Assembly (NCBI GenBank): GCA_020849765.1 | Contig: JADLAY010000041.1 | Location: 1-56,567, forward strand | Length of the DNA: 56,567 nucleotides | Direction: 5' to 3' | Source of the DNA: Anaerolineae bacterium | GTDB lineage: Bacteria; Chloroflexota; Anaerolineae; Aggregatilineales; Phototrophicaceae | Shown here: piece by piece, positions 25,736 through 34,217 of the stretch | Numbering within the stretch: the first letter of the stretch is position 1 | Layout: each line of letters opens with the position of its first letter | The notes under the pieces: generated by a model | Told to the model about the DNA's origin: nothing | The model's database searches: none | The model's input: only the letters and a program-made list of their open reading frames with translations | Made by a program: the position numbers and the translations under genes

Positions 25736-26652
25736 GCCGCGGTCGCCAATCCCCACAAACGAACGGTATTATCACCGCTGCCGCTTGCCAGCAGGTGACC
25801 GCCGGGATGAAACGCCAGTGTGAGCACCGGCTTCTCATGACCTGTGAGAGTGCCCAGCAGCGCGCCCTCCAGTAGATTCCATAGTTTGACGCTGCCATCG
25901 CGCCCACCGCTGGCGAGGATCTGGCCGTCCGGGCTGAAGGCGACGCAGTCCACGCCGCCAACGTGCGCCTCCCAGCGACCTATATTCATGTCGCTCTCAG
26001 TGTCCCAAAGCGCGATCGAGCCATCTTTGCAGGCCGTCGCCAGCGAGTCGTCCTGCGGGCTGAAGGCCAGGTGACGCACCCAATCGGCGTGCGGGAAGAT
26101 CGTGATTTCACGGCGAGCGTCCACGTCCCATAGGCGCGCGCTGTTATCCCAACTGCCGGAGGCGAGCCGCGGGCGATGCTGCGCGAAGGCGACCGACGTG
26201 ATCTCACGCGAATGTCCACGCAAAACGGCGGCGCTCGTCGTATCCAGAAACTGAAACAGGCAGATGTTCGTGTCCGCGCCGCCGGAAGCGAGTAAGGTGC
26301 CGCTGGCGTTGAAAGCGACCGCCTCGACCGCGTCCGTGTGGCCGCGTAAGGATGACAGCGGCGCGCCGCTGGCCGCGTTCCACAGGCGCACACGCGTATC
26401 CGCGCCAGCAGTGGCGATCACGCGGCTGTCCGGGCTGTAGGCGGCATATTTGATCGGCGCTTCCTGCGCGGCGACACGATGCTGCGGCGGGCCGTCAAAA
26501 TCGCCGTTCCATAGCCAGAGGCCGCTGCCATGCGCGACCGCAAGCTTGCTCCCGTCAGGGCTGAAGGTGAGATGCGCGACGAATCCGCAGCGCAAACGAG
26601 CCACTTCCGTCACGTGCTGCGCGAGTTCGACCGTAATGGGTGTGTCGCTCAT
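25729..26652 (-). CDS. WD40 repeat protein (single beta-propeller)
   Basis: 307 residues with about seven WD40 repeats, each with the GH...V..VAFSPDG..LASGG.D..V.LWD pattern, enough for one closed propeller. No signal peptide, kinase or other domain is attached, so it is probably a cytoplasmic protein-binding platform. The frame is open to 26826, but the ATG at 26652 is preferred: GGAAGG lies ten bases upstream and the first repeat follows directly. Its 3' end overlaps the convergent gene by seven bases. Confidence 0.88.
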   Translation of the reverse strand: MSDTPITVELAQHVTEVARLRCGFVAHLTFSPDGSKLAVAHGSGLWLWNGDFDGPPQHRVAAQEAPIKYAAYSPDSRVIATAGADTRVRLWNAASGAPLSSLRGHTDAVEAVAFNASGTLLASGGADTNICLFQFLDTTSAAVLRGHSREITSVAFAQHRPRLASGSWDNSARLWDVDARREITIFPHADWVRHLAFSPQDDSLATACKDGSIALWDTESDMNIGRWEAHVGGVDCVAFSPDGQILASGGRDGSVKLWNLLEGALLGTLTGHEKPVLTLAFHPGGHLLASGSGDNTVRLWGLATAAQ

Positions 26653-26796
26653 CTTAGGCCTTCCAAGTCGTATGGCCGCTAATATAGCGCATTCCGCCGA
26701 TCCAGACCTATCCTGCGCGCAGATCCGTAGGGCAAGCGGCCCTGGCTTATTACGGATTCGCAATAGACACGTCTGGTGATCGCTTACGCGTGAGCC

Positions 26797-26802
26797 TATA
26801 AT
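26797..26802 (+). promoter_or_regulatory. -10 element placed for a leaderless GT4 mRNA
   Basis: A perfect TATAAT whose last base lies eight bases before the ATG at 26810. A start at the usual distance falls at 26809, so the mRNA would begin at or one base before the start codon. No Shine-Dalgarno precedes that ATG. The longer frame's ATG at 26801 overlaps the TATAAT and is unlikely to be used. Confidence 0.55.
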
Positions 26803-26809
26803 GATCTCT

Positions 26810-27937
26810 ATGCATATCAAGCTCAATGCTCATCTCTTGTCTGCGCAGCCCGGCTATCGTGCTGCGGGCATCCACCGCTACATCGATCACCTGCTGCGCG
26901 AGATCCGGGCGGCGGCGCCGGATGACTGGCGCTTCACGGCCATGGTCGGCGCAAGGAATCAGGTGCAGTATCCGGGCGTGGAGATGCGCCGCGCCAGTCT
27001 GGATACCGAATCGCCACTGCGGCGCATCCTGTGGGAACAGTTGGTGCAGCCGTGGGCGCTCGCAGGCTGCGATTTGCATCATGCGCTGGCGTTCGTTGCG
27101 CCGTTTGCGCTGCAGGTTCCCGCGGTGGTGACGGTCTACGATTTGAGCTTCATCCATTATCCTGAACGGCTGCCGAAATCGCGGCGGCTCTATTTGAGCC
27201 AGGCGACTCGTTACACCTGCACCCACGCCCGCCGCGTGATCGCCATCTCGAAGAGTACGGCGGCGGATGTCGCGGCGTCGCTCGATGTCTCGCCGGACAA
27301 GATCGACGTGGCGCCGCCCGGCTGCGATCTGACGCTGTTCAAACCGCTGCCACCCGCTCAGGTGGCGGAATTCCGTCAGGCGCAGGGGCTGCCGGAGCGC
27401 TTCTGGCTCTTCATTGGCACGCTGGAGCCGCGCAAGAACCTGCCGGTGCTGCTCGAAGCCTACGCGGCGCTGCCGCACCAGGAACGGCTGCCGCTGATCC
27501 TGGCCGGGGGCAAAGGCTGGGATTACGAGCCGATCTTTGCGGCGGTCGAGCGCTATGGTCTGACGGATGAGGTTCACTTTCCGGGTTACATCTCGGCGGA
27601 TATGCTGCCATTTTGGTACAATGCTGCCGAAGCCTTCATTTATCCGTCGGTGTTTGAGGGCTTTGGCATACCCGTTCTGGAAGCGATGGCCTGTGGCACG
27701 CCGGTGCTGGTGTCCGATGCTTCCTCGCTGCCGGAAGTCGCGGGCGATGCGGGCATGTGTGTTCCGCCACATGATCCTGCTGCGTGGTCTGTGGCGTTGC
27801 GCCGCATCTACGCCGATGATGCATGGCGGGCTGAAGCGCGCCAAATGGGCCTGCAACGAGCGGAGATTTTCACCTGGCGCGCGACCGCGGAAGCGACCAT
27901 CGCCAGTTACAAGCGCGCCTTAGGTCTCGAAGAGTAG
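26810..27937 (+). CDS. Glycosyltransferase family 4 protein
   Basis: 375 residues. The GT-B fold is indicated by an N-terminal YRAAGIHRYIDHLL segment and a C-terminal half with FIGTLEPRKNLPVLLEAY, the donor-site HFPGYIS, and EGFGIPVLEAMACGTPVL...LPEVAGDAG, the E-x7-E signature of GT4 enzymes. It transfers a sugar from a nucleotide donor, probably to a lipid-linked glycan. It is followed nine bases later by a polyprenyl-phosphate sugar transferase, so both probably build a surface polysaccharide. Confidence 0.93.
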   Translation: MHIKLNAHLLSAQPGYRAAGIHRYIDHLLREIRAAAPDDWRFTAMVGARNQVQYPGVEMRRASLDTESPLRRILWEQLVQPWALAGCDLHHALAFVAPFALQVPAVVTVYDLSFIHYPERLPKSRRLYLSQATRYTCTHARRVIAISKSTAADVAASLDVSPDKIDVAPPGCDLTLFKPLPPAQVAEFRQAQGLPERFWLFIGTLEPRKNLPVLLEAYAALPHQERLPLILAGGKGWDYEPIFAAVERYGLTDEVHFPGYISADMLPFWYNAAEAFIYPSVFEGFGIPVLEAMACGTPVLVSDASSLPEVAGDAGMCVPPHDPAAWSVALRRIYADDAWRAEARQMGLQRAEIFTWRATAEATIASYKRALGLEE

Positions 27938-27946
27938 TGAGTGTGT

Positions 27947-29404
27947 ATGGCCGAGCAGAACGCGCAGACCTACCGCACAAAATCGCTTGAAGCGCCCTGG
28001 CTGATGCCGCTGATTGACGTGGCACTCGCCTTTGCGGCTTTCGGTCTGGCCTATTTCGTCCGATACGAACTGCAAATCCTCCGCCCGGTCGGCGAAGCCT
28101 TCCGGTCGACTTTCGATCCGTATTTGCTCTACGTCGCCGTCTACATCGTCTGGTTGCAGCTTCATTATCGCGGCGCAGGCTTGTATCGCCCCACGCGTGG
28201 ACGTCCGTTCAGCGAAGAAGTCTATACCATCATCAACGGCGTCACGAACGCGACCGTCGTTTTGATGGCGTTGAGCTTCTTCCTGCAGCCGCTCGTCTTC
28301 AGTCGTTTGATGCTGATCTACGTCGCCATCATCTCGGTCATCCTCTATTCCCTGGTTCGCGCGCTGCGGCGGGTCATCTATGCCAACCTGCGCTCGCGCG
28401 GGATCGGCGTGCAGCGCGTGTTGGTCATCGGCGGCGGCGAGGTCGGGCGGGCTGTCCTGCGCAACATGATGGGGCGCAAGGAACTGGGCTATCTGCCCGT
28501 CGGCATCATCGACGACGACGAAGCGCGCGCGACGGTCGACATTGGCCGTGTCAAAGCGCTGGGCGGGCTGGACATGGATAAGCTCAAGCAGAGCCTGCGC
28601 GACTTTCGCGTCGACGCCGTCGTCATCACACTGCCGTGGGCTGAGCGCGAACACATCATGCAGGTGATGCGGATCTGCCGCAAGGCGGGTGTGGAAGTCA
28701 ATCTCGTGCCCGATGTCTTCGAGATGAATCTGCGCCAGGTACAGGTGGATCAGCTAGAGGGGATTCCGCTGCTGCGCGTCAACGGCGCGGTGCCGTTCAA
28801 GCAGTCCAATCGTCTGGTCAAGCGCGCGCTCGATCTCACGATCGTCATTCTGACAGCACCGTTCTGGCTGCTGCTGATCGGCCTCGTCGCTCTGGCGATC
28901 CTGATCGAAGGCAAAGGCCAGGTCTTTTACTGGCAGACGCGTATCGGCGAGAACGCCAAGCCGTTCCAGATGATCAAGTTCCGCAGCATGGTCCCACACG
29001 CCGAGGATATGCATCGCCAGCTTATGCGCGAGAGCGGCGAAGATCCGCGCCTGCCGAAGATCAAAAACGATCCGCGCGTGACGCCGCTGGGGCATTTCCT
29101 GCGCCGCACCAGCCTGGACGAACTTCCGCAGTTGATCAACGTCGTTCGCGGACAGATGAGTCTGGTCGGCCCGCGCCCGCCGATGCCCGACGAGGTCGAA
29201 CTGTACGAGCCGTGGCACATGCAGCGCTTGCAGGTCAAGCCGGGGATGACGGGGTTATGGCAGGTGCGCGGTCGCAGTGAAGTGCCGTTCGACGAGATGT
29301 GCCTGCTCGACATCTACTACATCGAAAACTGGTCGATGCAGTTGGACGCGCAGATCCTGATGATGACGATTCCGCGCGTGCTGCTGCGTCAGGGGTCGTA
29401 CTGA
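27947..29404 (+). CDS. Undecaprenyl-phosphate sugar phosphotransferase (WbaP/WcaJ type)
   Basis: 485 residues. Four N-terminal membrane segments (about 12-120), a Rossmann-like middle domain (VLVIGGGEVGRAVLRNM, about 150-270) and the C-terminal catalytic domain. The latter starts KRALDLTIVILTAPFW and contains QTRIGENAKPFQMIKFRSM, TSLDELPQLINVVRGQMSLVGPRP and KPGMTGLWQVRGRS. It attaches the first sugar phosphate to the lipid carrier for exopolysaccharide or capsule synthesis. The ATG at 27947 is chosen; a GTG two codons upstream is possible. Its 3' end is eight bases from a convergent gene. Confidence 0.94.
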   Translation: MAEQNAQTYRTKSLEAPWLMPLIDVALAFAAFGLAYFVRYELQILRPVGEAFRSTFDPYLLYVAVYIVWLQLHYRGAGLYRPTRGRPFSEEVYTIINGVTNATVVLMALSFFLQPLVFSRLMLIYVAIISVILYSLVRALRRVIYANLRSRGIGVQRVLVIGGGEVGRAVLRNMMGRKELGYLPVGIIDDDEARATVDIGRVKALGGLDMDKLKQSLRDFRVDAVVITLPWAEREHIMQVMRICRKAGVEVNLVPDVFEMNLRQVQVDQLEGIPLLRVNGAVPFKQSNRLVKRALDLTIVILTAPFWLLLIGLVALAILIEGKGQVFYWQTRIGENAKPFQMIKFRSMVPHAEDMHRQLMRESGEDPRLPKIKNDPRVTPLGHFLRRTSLDELPQLINVVRGQMSLVGPRPPMPDEVELYEPWHMQRLQVKPGMTGLWQVRGRSEVPFDEMCLLDIYYIENWSMQLDAQILMMTIPRVLLRQGSY

Positions 29405-29412
29405 CGCCTCCG

Positions 29413-30093
29413 CTAGTCGGTGTAGTCCGTCCATTCGTCATAAGTTTCGCTGCCCCGCCGGTGGCCGATCCAGCGGTCGTAAATGCCAACCAGGACTCTC
29501 AGAATCAGGATGACTGGTAGGATCAGCCACGGCGTCAGATTGCGCGGCACGCTCGGCTCATTGCCGACTGCGATCACGGCCGCCATAGCCGCCAACGTCA
29601 GCAGGAAGATTAGACTGTAACGGACGACGCCCGGCCGAGTCAGGATGACAGGCTTGCGGTTGACGATACTGACGATCGCGCCGGTGAGTGCGCCGATAAG
29701 CGCCCCGTCGACCGCACCCTGCAGGGCGCGCGCGAAGAAATCCTCCCGCGCGTAGGTCGGCAGCAGAGGGAAAAGGGCATTGAACAGGCCGTAGAGCAGC
29801 ATGCCCAGGACCAGACCAAGCTGCACGCTCATCCAGTTGAAGTTCAGGACAAAGCGCATTCCCTGCGCGCCGAAGATCAGATACAGCCCGCCCAAGACGA
29901 TGCCAATGGCGAAGGCGACGGTCAGCCCGCTGGAGAGCAGGGCGGGCAGTTCGGCGTTGTGGCGCCAGACGATGGCACGCAACCCCAAATATCCTGAGAC
30001 AAGGCAGGCGAGGATCAGGATGCCTGTCAGGGCCTGAATCAGGCGATAGAGGATGCCGCGCGGGCGTTCGGGATAGTAGTCTTGCTCAGCCAT
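29413..30093 (-). CDS. Hypothetical multi-pass membrane protein
   Basis: 226 residues with about six hydrophobic segments: ILILACLVSGYLGLRAIVW, GLTVAFAIGIVLGGLYLIFG, LGLVLGMLLYGLFNALFPLL, GALIGALTGAIVSIV, YSLIFLLTLAAMAAVIAVG and LILPVILILRVLVGIY. It ends with a hydrophilic acidic tail. No transporter signature is recognised. It lies six bases downstream of moaB on the same strand and is probably co-transcribed, though nothing in its sequence ties it to molybdenum cofactor. Confidence 0.75.
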   Translation of the reverse strand: MAEQDYYPERPRGILYRLIQALTGILILACLVSGYLGLRAIVWRHNAELPALLSSGLTVAFAIGIVLGGLYLIFGAQGMRFVLNFNWMSVQLGLVLGMLLYGLFNALFPLLPTYAREDFFARALQGAVDGALIGALTGAIVSIVNRKPVILTRPGVVRYSLIFLLTLAAMAAVIAVGNEPSVPRNLTPWLILPVILILRVLVGIYDRWIGHRRGSETYDEWTDYTD

Positions 30094-30099
30094 GAGCGC

Positions 30100-30609
30100 C
30101 TACTTGCGCACGAGTTCCCAGGCGAAGTGATTGAGCTCCGGCAGGATCAGTTTATCCAGCGCGACCTGGACGGCATTCGGGCTGCCGGGCATCGAAAAGA
30201 CCATCGTGTTGTGATAGACACCGGCCGTCGCCCGGCTGAGCATGGCTGCCGGGCCCACCTCGTGAAAGCTGAGCATGCGGAATAACTCGCCGAAGCCGGG
30301 CAGGTGCTTCTCCAACATGCGGCTGACCACGTCGTAGGTCGTATCGCGCGGGCTGATGCCGGTGCCGCCGTTGAACAGGATGATGCGCACGTCGGGCAGC
30401 GCGGCGAGTTCGTCCAGGACAGCCGCAACCTGATCCGGCTCGTCCTTGATCAGCCGGTAGGCGGCCACCGTGTGGCCCAACACCTGAAGCTGGGCTTCGA
30501 TGTAGCGCCGGTTTTCGTCGCTCTCCGGCGTGCGCGTATCGCTGACGGTGACGACGCCAACACTGACGGGTTTGCTGCCGGCCTTCTGGCGGTGATCTTC
30601 TGCGCCCAT
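30100..30609 (-). CDS. moaB: Molybdenum cofactor biosynthesis protein MoaB/Mog
   Basis: 169 residues. VGVVTVSDTRTPESDENRRYIEAQL, FNGGTGISPRDTTYDVV and FSMPGSPNAVQVAL are the molybdopterin-binding signatures. The protein adenylylates molybdopterin before metal insertion or is a close relative of the enzyme that does. No other cofactor genes are nearby. The ribosome site GGGAGA precedes the ATG, and a TATAAT lies at 30645-30650 on the minus strand. Confidence 0.92.
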   Translation of the reverse strand: MGAEDHRQKAGSKPVSVGVVTVSDTRTPESDENRRYIEAQLQVLGHTVAAYRLIKDEPDQVAAVLDELAALPDVRIILFNGGTGISPRDTTYDVVSRMLEKHLPGFGELFRMLSFHEVGPAAMLSRATAGVYHNTMVFSMPGSPNAVQVALDKLILPELNHFAWELVRK

Positions 30610-30644
30610 CCCATTTCTCCCTGGCTAAATAGGTACTCAATACG

Positions 30645-30650
30645 ATTATA
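30645..30650 (-). promoter_or_regulatory. -10 element of moaB
   Basis: A perfect TATAAT on the minus strand. The predicted start near 30638 gives a leader of about 30 bases containing GGGAGA. The rest of the 270-base gap to the divergent dehydrogenase gene shows no other clear element. Confidence 0.5.
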
Positions 30651-30879
30651 CGTAGGTACGTGTGTACTAACAGGCCTTGCTGGACAAAGGGCGCAGAACA
30701 TGCCACAATATCGCTAAGACAACTTGAGCTAACGACGATTTCTTTGGATGGCACCAAAAATCCTGTTTGTTGCTAGTCATTCGTGAAAGTCTTGTTGTTC
30801 CGGCGGGCGAGGATCGGCGGCACGATCCGTAATAGACAGCAAGCCCGCTGGATTGTGCCTTCGAGGAAGGAGTCTGGCC

Positions 30880-31893
30880 GTGGAGTTGTGTGTAATTCCC
30901 GGCGACGGGGTCGGTATCGAAGTTATCCCTGCGGCAGTTCGCGTGCTCCAGCAGGTTGTTCCGGATGTGCAGATTCAGTATGCAGATGCTGGCTGGGATT
31001 ACTTCGAAAAAAACGGCACGCCGTTGCCTGAGTCAACAATAACCCTTGCTGAACAATGCAAGGCGGTGCTTTATGGCGCCGCTGCCTCGCCTTCATATCC
31101 GGTCGAGAATTACTATATTCCGGGCGTTCGACTGCGCCGGATTCTGAAGACGTACGCCAATCTGCGCCCAACGCGCTACATGCCTGTGCCGACGTCGCGC
31201 CCTGGCGTCAACCTGATCGTCGTGCGCGAAAACACGGAAGACGTCTACGTCGGCCATGAATATACGCAGGACAGCGGTCGCGTCGGCATTTCGGAGAAAG
31301 TCGTCACGCGTGAGGCGACCGAGCGGATCGCGCACAAGGCGTTCCAGTTGGCGCGGCGCACGGGTCGCAAGAAAGTGACGATCGTCCACAAGGCGAGCGT
31401 GATGACCCAGACCGACGGGCTTTTCCGCAAGGTGGCGCTCGAAGTGGCGCAGGAATACGCCGACATCGCGACCGACGAACTGCTGGTCGATACGGCGGCT
31501 TACTGGATGGTCAAGAACCCGGCGCGCTTCGACATGATTCTCACGTCGAATCTGTACGGTGATATCCTGTCCGACATGGCCGCGGCCTGGGGCGGCGGGC
31601 TTGGCCTGGCGCCGTCGCTCAGCCTGGGCGATGATGTCGCCATCGCCGAGCCGGTGCATGGCTGCGCGCCCGATATCGCCGGGCAGGGCATCGCCAACCC
31701 GACGGCGTCGATCTTGAGCGTCGCCATGCTCCTGCGCCATCACTGGCGGCGCGAGGACGATGCCCGCAACATCGAAGAAGCTGTCTACGCCGTCCTCAGT
31801 GAGGGCGATCACACGACGGATATTTACAGCGAAGGCGCGATTTCCACAGCCGATTTCACGGACAAGATTTGCTCGCATCTCAATTCAAAATGA
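30880..31893 (+). CDS. NAD-dependent isocitrate/isopropylmalate dehydrogenase family protein
   Basis: 337 residues. PGDGVGIEVIPA at the start, LRRILKTYANLRP, RENTEDVYVG, KASVMTQTDGLFR and the metal/NAD region SNLYGDILSDMAAAWGGGLGLAPS...EPVHGCAPDIAGQGIANPTASILS place it among beta-decarboxylating dehydrogenases. ENTEDVYVG suggests an isocitrate- or homoisocitrate-type enzyme rather than LeuB, but substrate cannot be fixed by eye. The GTG at 30880 is chosen because AAGGAG lies seven bases upstream; an upstream TTG would add nine unlikely residues. It stands alone, away from TCA or leucine genes. Confidence 0.88.
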   Translation: MELCVIPGDGVGIEVIPAAVRVLQQVVPDVQIQYADAGWDYFEKNGTPLPESTITLAEQCKAVLYGAAASPSYPVENYYIPGVRLRRILKTYANLRPTRYMPVPTSRPGVNLIVVRENTEDVYVGHEYTQDSGRVGISEKVVTREATERIAHKAFQLARRTGRKKVTIVHKASVMTQTDGLFRKVALEVAQEYADIATDELLVDTAAYWMVKNPARFDMILTSNLYGDILSDMAAAWGGGLGLAPSLSLGDDVAIAEPVHGCAPDIAGQGIANPTASILSVAMLLRHHWRREDDARNIEEAVYAVLSEGDHTTDIYSEGAISTADFTDKICSHLNSK

Positions 31894-31923
31894 GTTTGTA
31901 GCACTTGAGCGGAAAGGAAAGTT

Positions 31924-32376
31924 ATGGATAGCGAGACCAATCTGGCCGTCAGCACGGTCAATCGTCAGATCGACAGCCTGAGCGCGAACGAGTTCGCGGT
32001 CGAACTCGATGGTGGGGGCGTCACAGGCGTCTTTCGGGTATCCGGGCTGATTCCGTTCAAGCTCGACGTGAAGCCGACCCTCACCAAGCGCGTTCGCGAT
32101 CCGTTCAAGCTGACCAAAATGGTGCAGCGTGACCCCGAAAACCCGTTCAATCGCTGGGTGCAAGACACCGTCGCCGCGCGCGATGACATCGTGCGCCCCA
32201 CGCGCCAGCTCGCCATCGTCGCCATTGATGATGGCGTGGAAGTACGCCGCTGGCTCGTCAAGGAAGCCTGGATCGCCGAAGTCAGCTATTCCGATTTCAA
32301 TTCCGGCTCCAGCGAATTGATCGAAGAGACGCTCGTCATTCATTACGAAGACATCGAAGAACACTGGATCGGTTGA
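31924..32376 (+). CDS. Phage tail tube-like (T4 gp19 family) protein, solitary
   Basis: 150 residues. The layout follows the gp19/Afp1-type tail tube family: an N-terminal NEFAVELDGGGVTGVFRVSGL, a central RDPENPFNRWVQDTVAARDDIVRPTRQLAIVAIDDG, then VRRWLVKEAWIAEVSYSDFNSGSSELIEETLVIHYE. These proteins form the inner tube of contractile tails and extracellular injection systems. No sheath, baseplate, spike or ATPase gene lies nearby. It is 30 bases after the dehydrogenase gene with its own AAAGGAAAG ribosome site. Either it belongs to a system encoded elsewhere or it has been reused. Confidence in the family is moderate. Confidence 0.6.
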   Translation: MDSETNLAVSTVNRQIDSLSANEFAVELDGGGVTGVFRVSGLIPFKLDVKPTLTKRVRDPFKLTKMVQRDPENPFNRWVQDTVAARDDIVRPTRQLAIVAIDDGVEVRRWLVKEAWIAEVSYSDFNSGSSELIEETLVIHYEDIEEHWIG

Positions 32377-32561
32377 CGATCGTGAATGGCAGCGGGGCGT
32401 AAGCTCTGCGCTCCGCTGCCTGCTATCCACAAATTCCCACTCGAAGTAAACAACCCGATAGAAGTGTGCATCGTGAAGAGATGTCGTCTATCATGTCCCC
32501 CGTATGACCACAAATCATCGTTCGTAGCTCACAATAAGGTCAAATTATCAAAGGAAATAGT

Positions 32562-33098
32562 ATGTTACGGCATGTTTTGATTCCATTAGACGGATCGCCC
32601 CTTGCGGAGCAAGCCCTGCCCTGGACACGTCAAATCATGACGCCGGACGGGCACATCACGCTGGTGACGGCGCTGCACATGCCGGACGCGCTTTCACCGG
32701 CTTTCAGTGGGGTCATGCCGCGGGGGCGCACCGAAACGGAAATTACGGGTGTGGGCGACTACGACAAGTGGGAGCAACGGGTCACACAGGACGTCTATCG
32801 CTATCTTGACGGCGTGGCGGCGGGGCTCAAACGCAGCATTGCGTCCTCGCTCACGGTCGATTTTGTCGTCGCAAGCGGCGATCCGGCCAGCTTGATCATC
32901 GAAGCGGCGCAGGAAAAGCATGTCGATGCGATTGTCATGTCCACGCATGGACGTTCAGGGTTTCAGCGCTGGTTGTTCGGCAGCGTTGCCGTCAGAGTAA
33001 TGGAAGCGCGCGTGTGCCCGGTCTTTATGATCCCTGGTATGCAAACCGAACCCACAAAGGAGGCTATGGCGCCGCGCAGCGCTGCCCAACCAACTTAA
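32562..33098 (+). CDS. Universal stress protein (UspA family)
   Basis: 178 residues. VLIPLDGSPLAEQAL at the start and GDPASLIIEAAQEKHVDAIVMSTHGRSGFQRWLFGSVAVRVM at the end. The G-x2-G-x9-GS pattern of ATP-binding members is present. A hydrophilic insertion (about 50-75) and a 20-residue C-terminal extension add to the usual 140-150 residues. The exact role is unknown; such proteins bind nucleotides and aid stress survival. AAAGGAAAT precedes the start. It is followed 19 bases later by an SRPBCC gene. Confidence 0.92.
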   Translation: MLRHVLIPLDGSPLAEQALPWTRQIMTPDGHITLVTALHMPDALSPAFSGVMPRGRTETEITGVGDYDKWEQRVTQDVYRYLDGVAAGLKRSIASSLTVDFVVASGDPASLIIEAAQEKHVDAIVMSTHGRSGFQRWLFGSVAVRVMEARVCPVFMIPGMQTEPTKEAMAPRSAAQPT

Positions 33099-33117
33099 TA
33101 CTTTCGAGGAGGCAGTC

Positions 33118-33549
33118 ATGGAAACTGTCGAGAAGTCCGTTCGTATTCATGCACCGGCGAAAAAGATCTTTGATTTTGTCAGCGATCCGTCTCATCTGCC
33201 CGCCATCTGGGTCAACATGACGCACATCCACGATATCCAGATGCTGTCGCAGGGGCGCCACCGCTACCACTGGCGCTATAAGCTGTGCGGCGTCCGCTTC
33301 GAAGGCGAGAGCGAGTGCGTCGAGCAGAATGTGCCCGCGCGGCTGATGGAGAAGTGGCGCGGCGGCTTGCAGGGCCAGGTCGAGTGGATGATGCAGCCGT
33401 CCAATGGCGATACGCAGGTGACGATGCGGCTGGAATACGTCTTCCCGGCCCCGCTGACGCAGAAACACACCTGTGAAGACGTCAACGCGGAGCACGCGCG
33501 CGATGTCGAAACGGTGCTCAACAATCTGAAGCGCGTGCTCGAAGAGTGA
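33118..33549 (+). CDS. SRPBCC (START/polyketide cyclase-like) protein
   Basis: 143 residues. VEKSVRIHAPAKKIFDFVSDPSHLPAIWVNM is the typical start of Bet v1/START-like helix-grip domains, and the segment VFPAPLTQ...DVETVLNNLKRVLEE forms the closing helix. It should bind a hydrophobic ligand; none is indicated. A strong ribosome site (GAGGAGG) precedes the ATG. It probably shares a transcript with the upstream UspA gene. Confidence 0.85.
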   Translation: METVEKSVRIHAPAKKIFDFVSDPSHLPAIWVNMTHIHDIQMLSQGRHRYHWRYKLCGVRFEGESECVEQNVPARLMEKWRGGLQGQVEWMMQPSNGDTQVTMRLEYVFPAPLTQKHTCEDVNAEHARDVETVLNNLKRVLEE

Positions 33550-33564
33550 CCGCCGCCGCGCAGG

Positions 33565-34209
33565 TTACTGTGCTTCGATGGTGCCGGATGGCGGCATGTG
33601 CGGCGTGAGGTGCGGCGTTTCCGCCAGCCGCTCCAGATGCCAACGGCCGCCATCGCGTGTGACCGTAGTCAACGACGTGTTCTCGATCGGGGTGTGCATG
33701 GCCGCCGGGCTATCGGGAAACAGGCGATGCAAGAGCACGCGCACCACACCGCCGTGGGCGACGAGCGCCACTTCCGGCCCTTCCTCCCGCTCGAGCACCT
33801 GCTCGAACAGCTCGTAGGCGCGCATTTGCATCATGCGGCGCGTCTCCCCGCCCTGGATGTGATGATCCAGCCAGTTTTCGCGCAGGGAGTGCAGTTCATG
33901 GGCGTAACGCGATTGGATCTCGCCCATGGTCAGTCCTTGAAAGACGCCCAGATTCATCTCGCGCAAGCGTGGGTCCGCATGCGGCTGCAGACCGAGCGCA
34001 TCGGCGATGATCTTGCCGGTCAGCTCTGCCCGCTGGAGATCGCTCGTGTAGACGGCGGTGATTGGAAAAGGCTTCAGATATTGGGCGAGCAGTTTCGCCT
34101 GCTGAATGCCACGTTCGCTCAACGGGATATCGAGGTGTCCTTGCCAACGTTTTTCGTTGTTCCAGGTGGTTTCGCCGTGGCGGATGATGTGAACACGTGT
34201 GACGGGCAT
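33565..34209 (-). CDS. Histidine phosphatase family protein (phosphoglycerate mutase-like)
   Basis: 214 residues from the ATG at 34209. RVHIIRHGETTWN holds the catalytic RHG, and VALVAHGGVVRVLLH the second His; SERGIQQAKLLA and SDLQRAELTGKIIA are also typical. Members include alpha-ribazole phosphatase and broad phosphatases; substrate is unresolved. The start at 34209 follows GAGG by six bases inside the end of the upstream gene; an ATG at 34221 would overlap that gene's stop as ATGA. Coupling with the deoxyribosyltransferase suggests nucleotide salvage. Confidence 0.9.
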   Translation of the reverse strand: MPVTRVHIIRHGETTWNNEKRWQGHLDIPLSERGIQQAKLLAQYLKPFPITAVYTSDLQRAELTGKIIADALGLQPHADPRLREMNLGVFQGLTMGEIQSRYAHELHSLRENWLDHHIQGGETRRMMQMRAYELFEQVLEREEGPEVALVAHGGVVRVLLHRLFPDSPAAMHTPIENTSLTTVTRDGGRWHLERLAETPHLTPHMPPSGTIEAQ

Positions 34210-34217
34210 GGCCTTCC

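Noticed and set aside
31924..32376. Prophage remnant
   Set aside because: Only one tail-like gene is present; no integrase, capsid, terminase, attachment repeats or change in composition around it.
32386..32580. 64-codon plus-strand frame before uspA
   Set aside because: AT-richer intergenic sequence, no ribosome site, overlaps the uspA start region.
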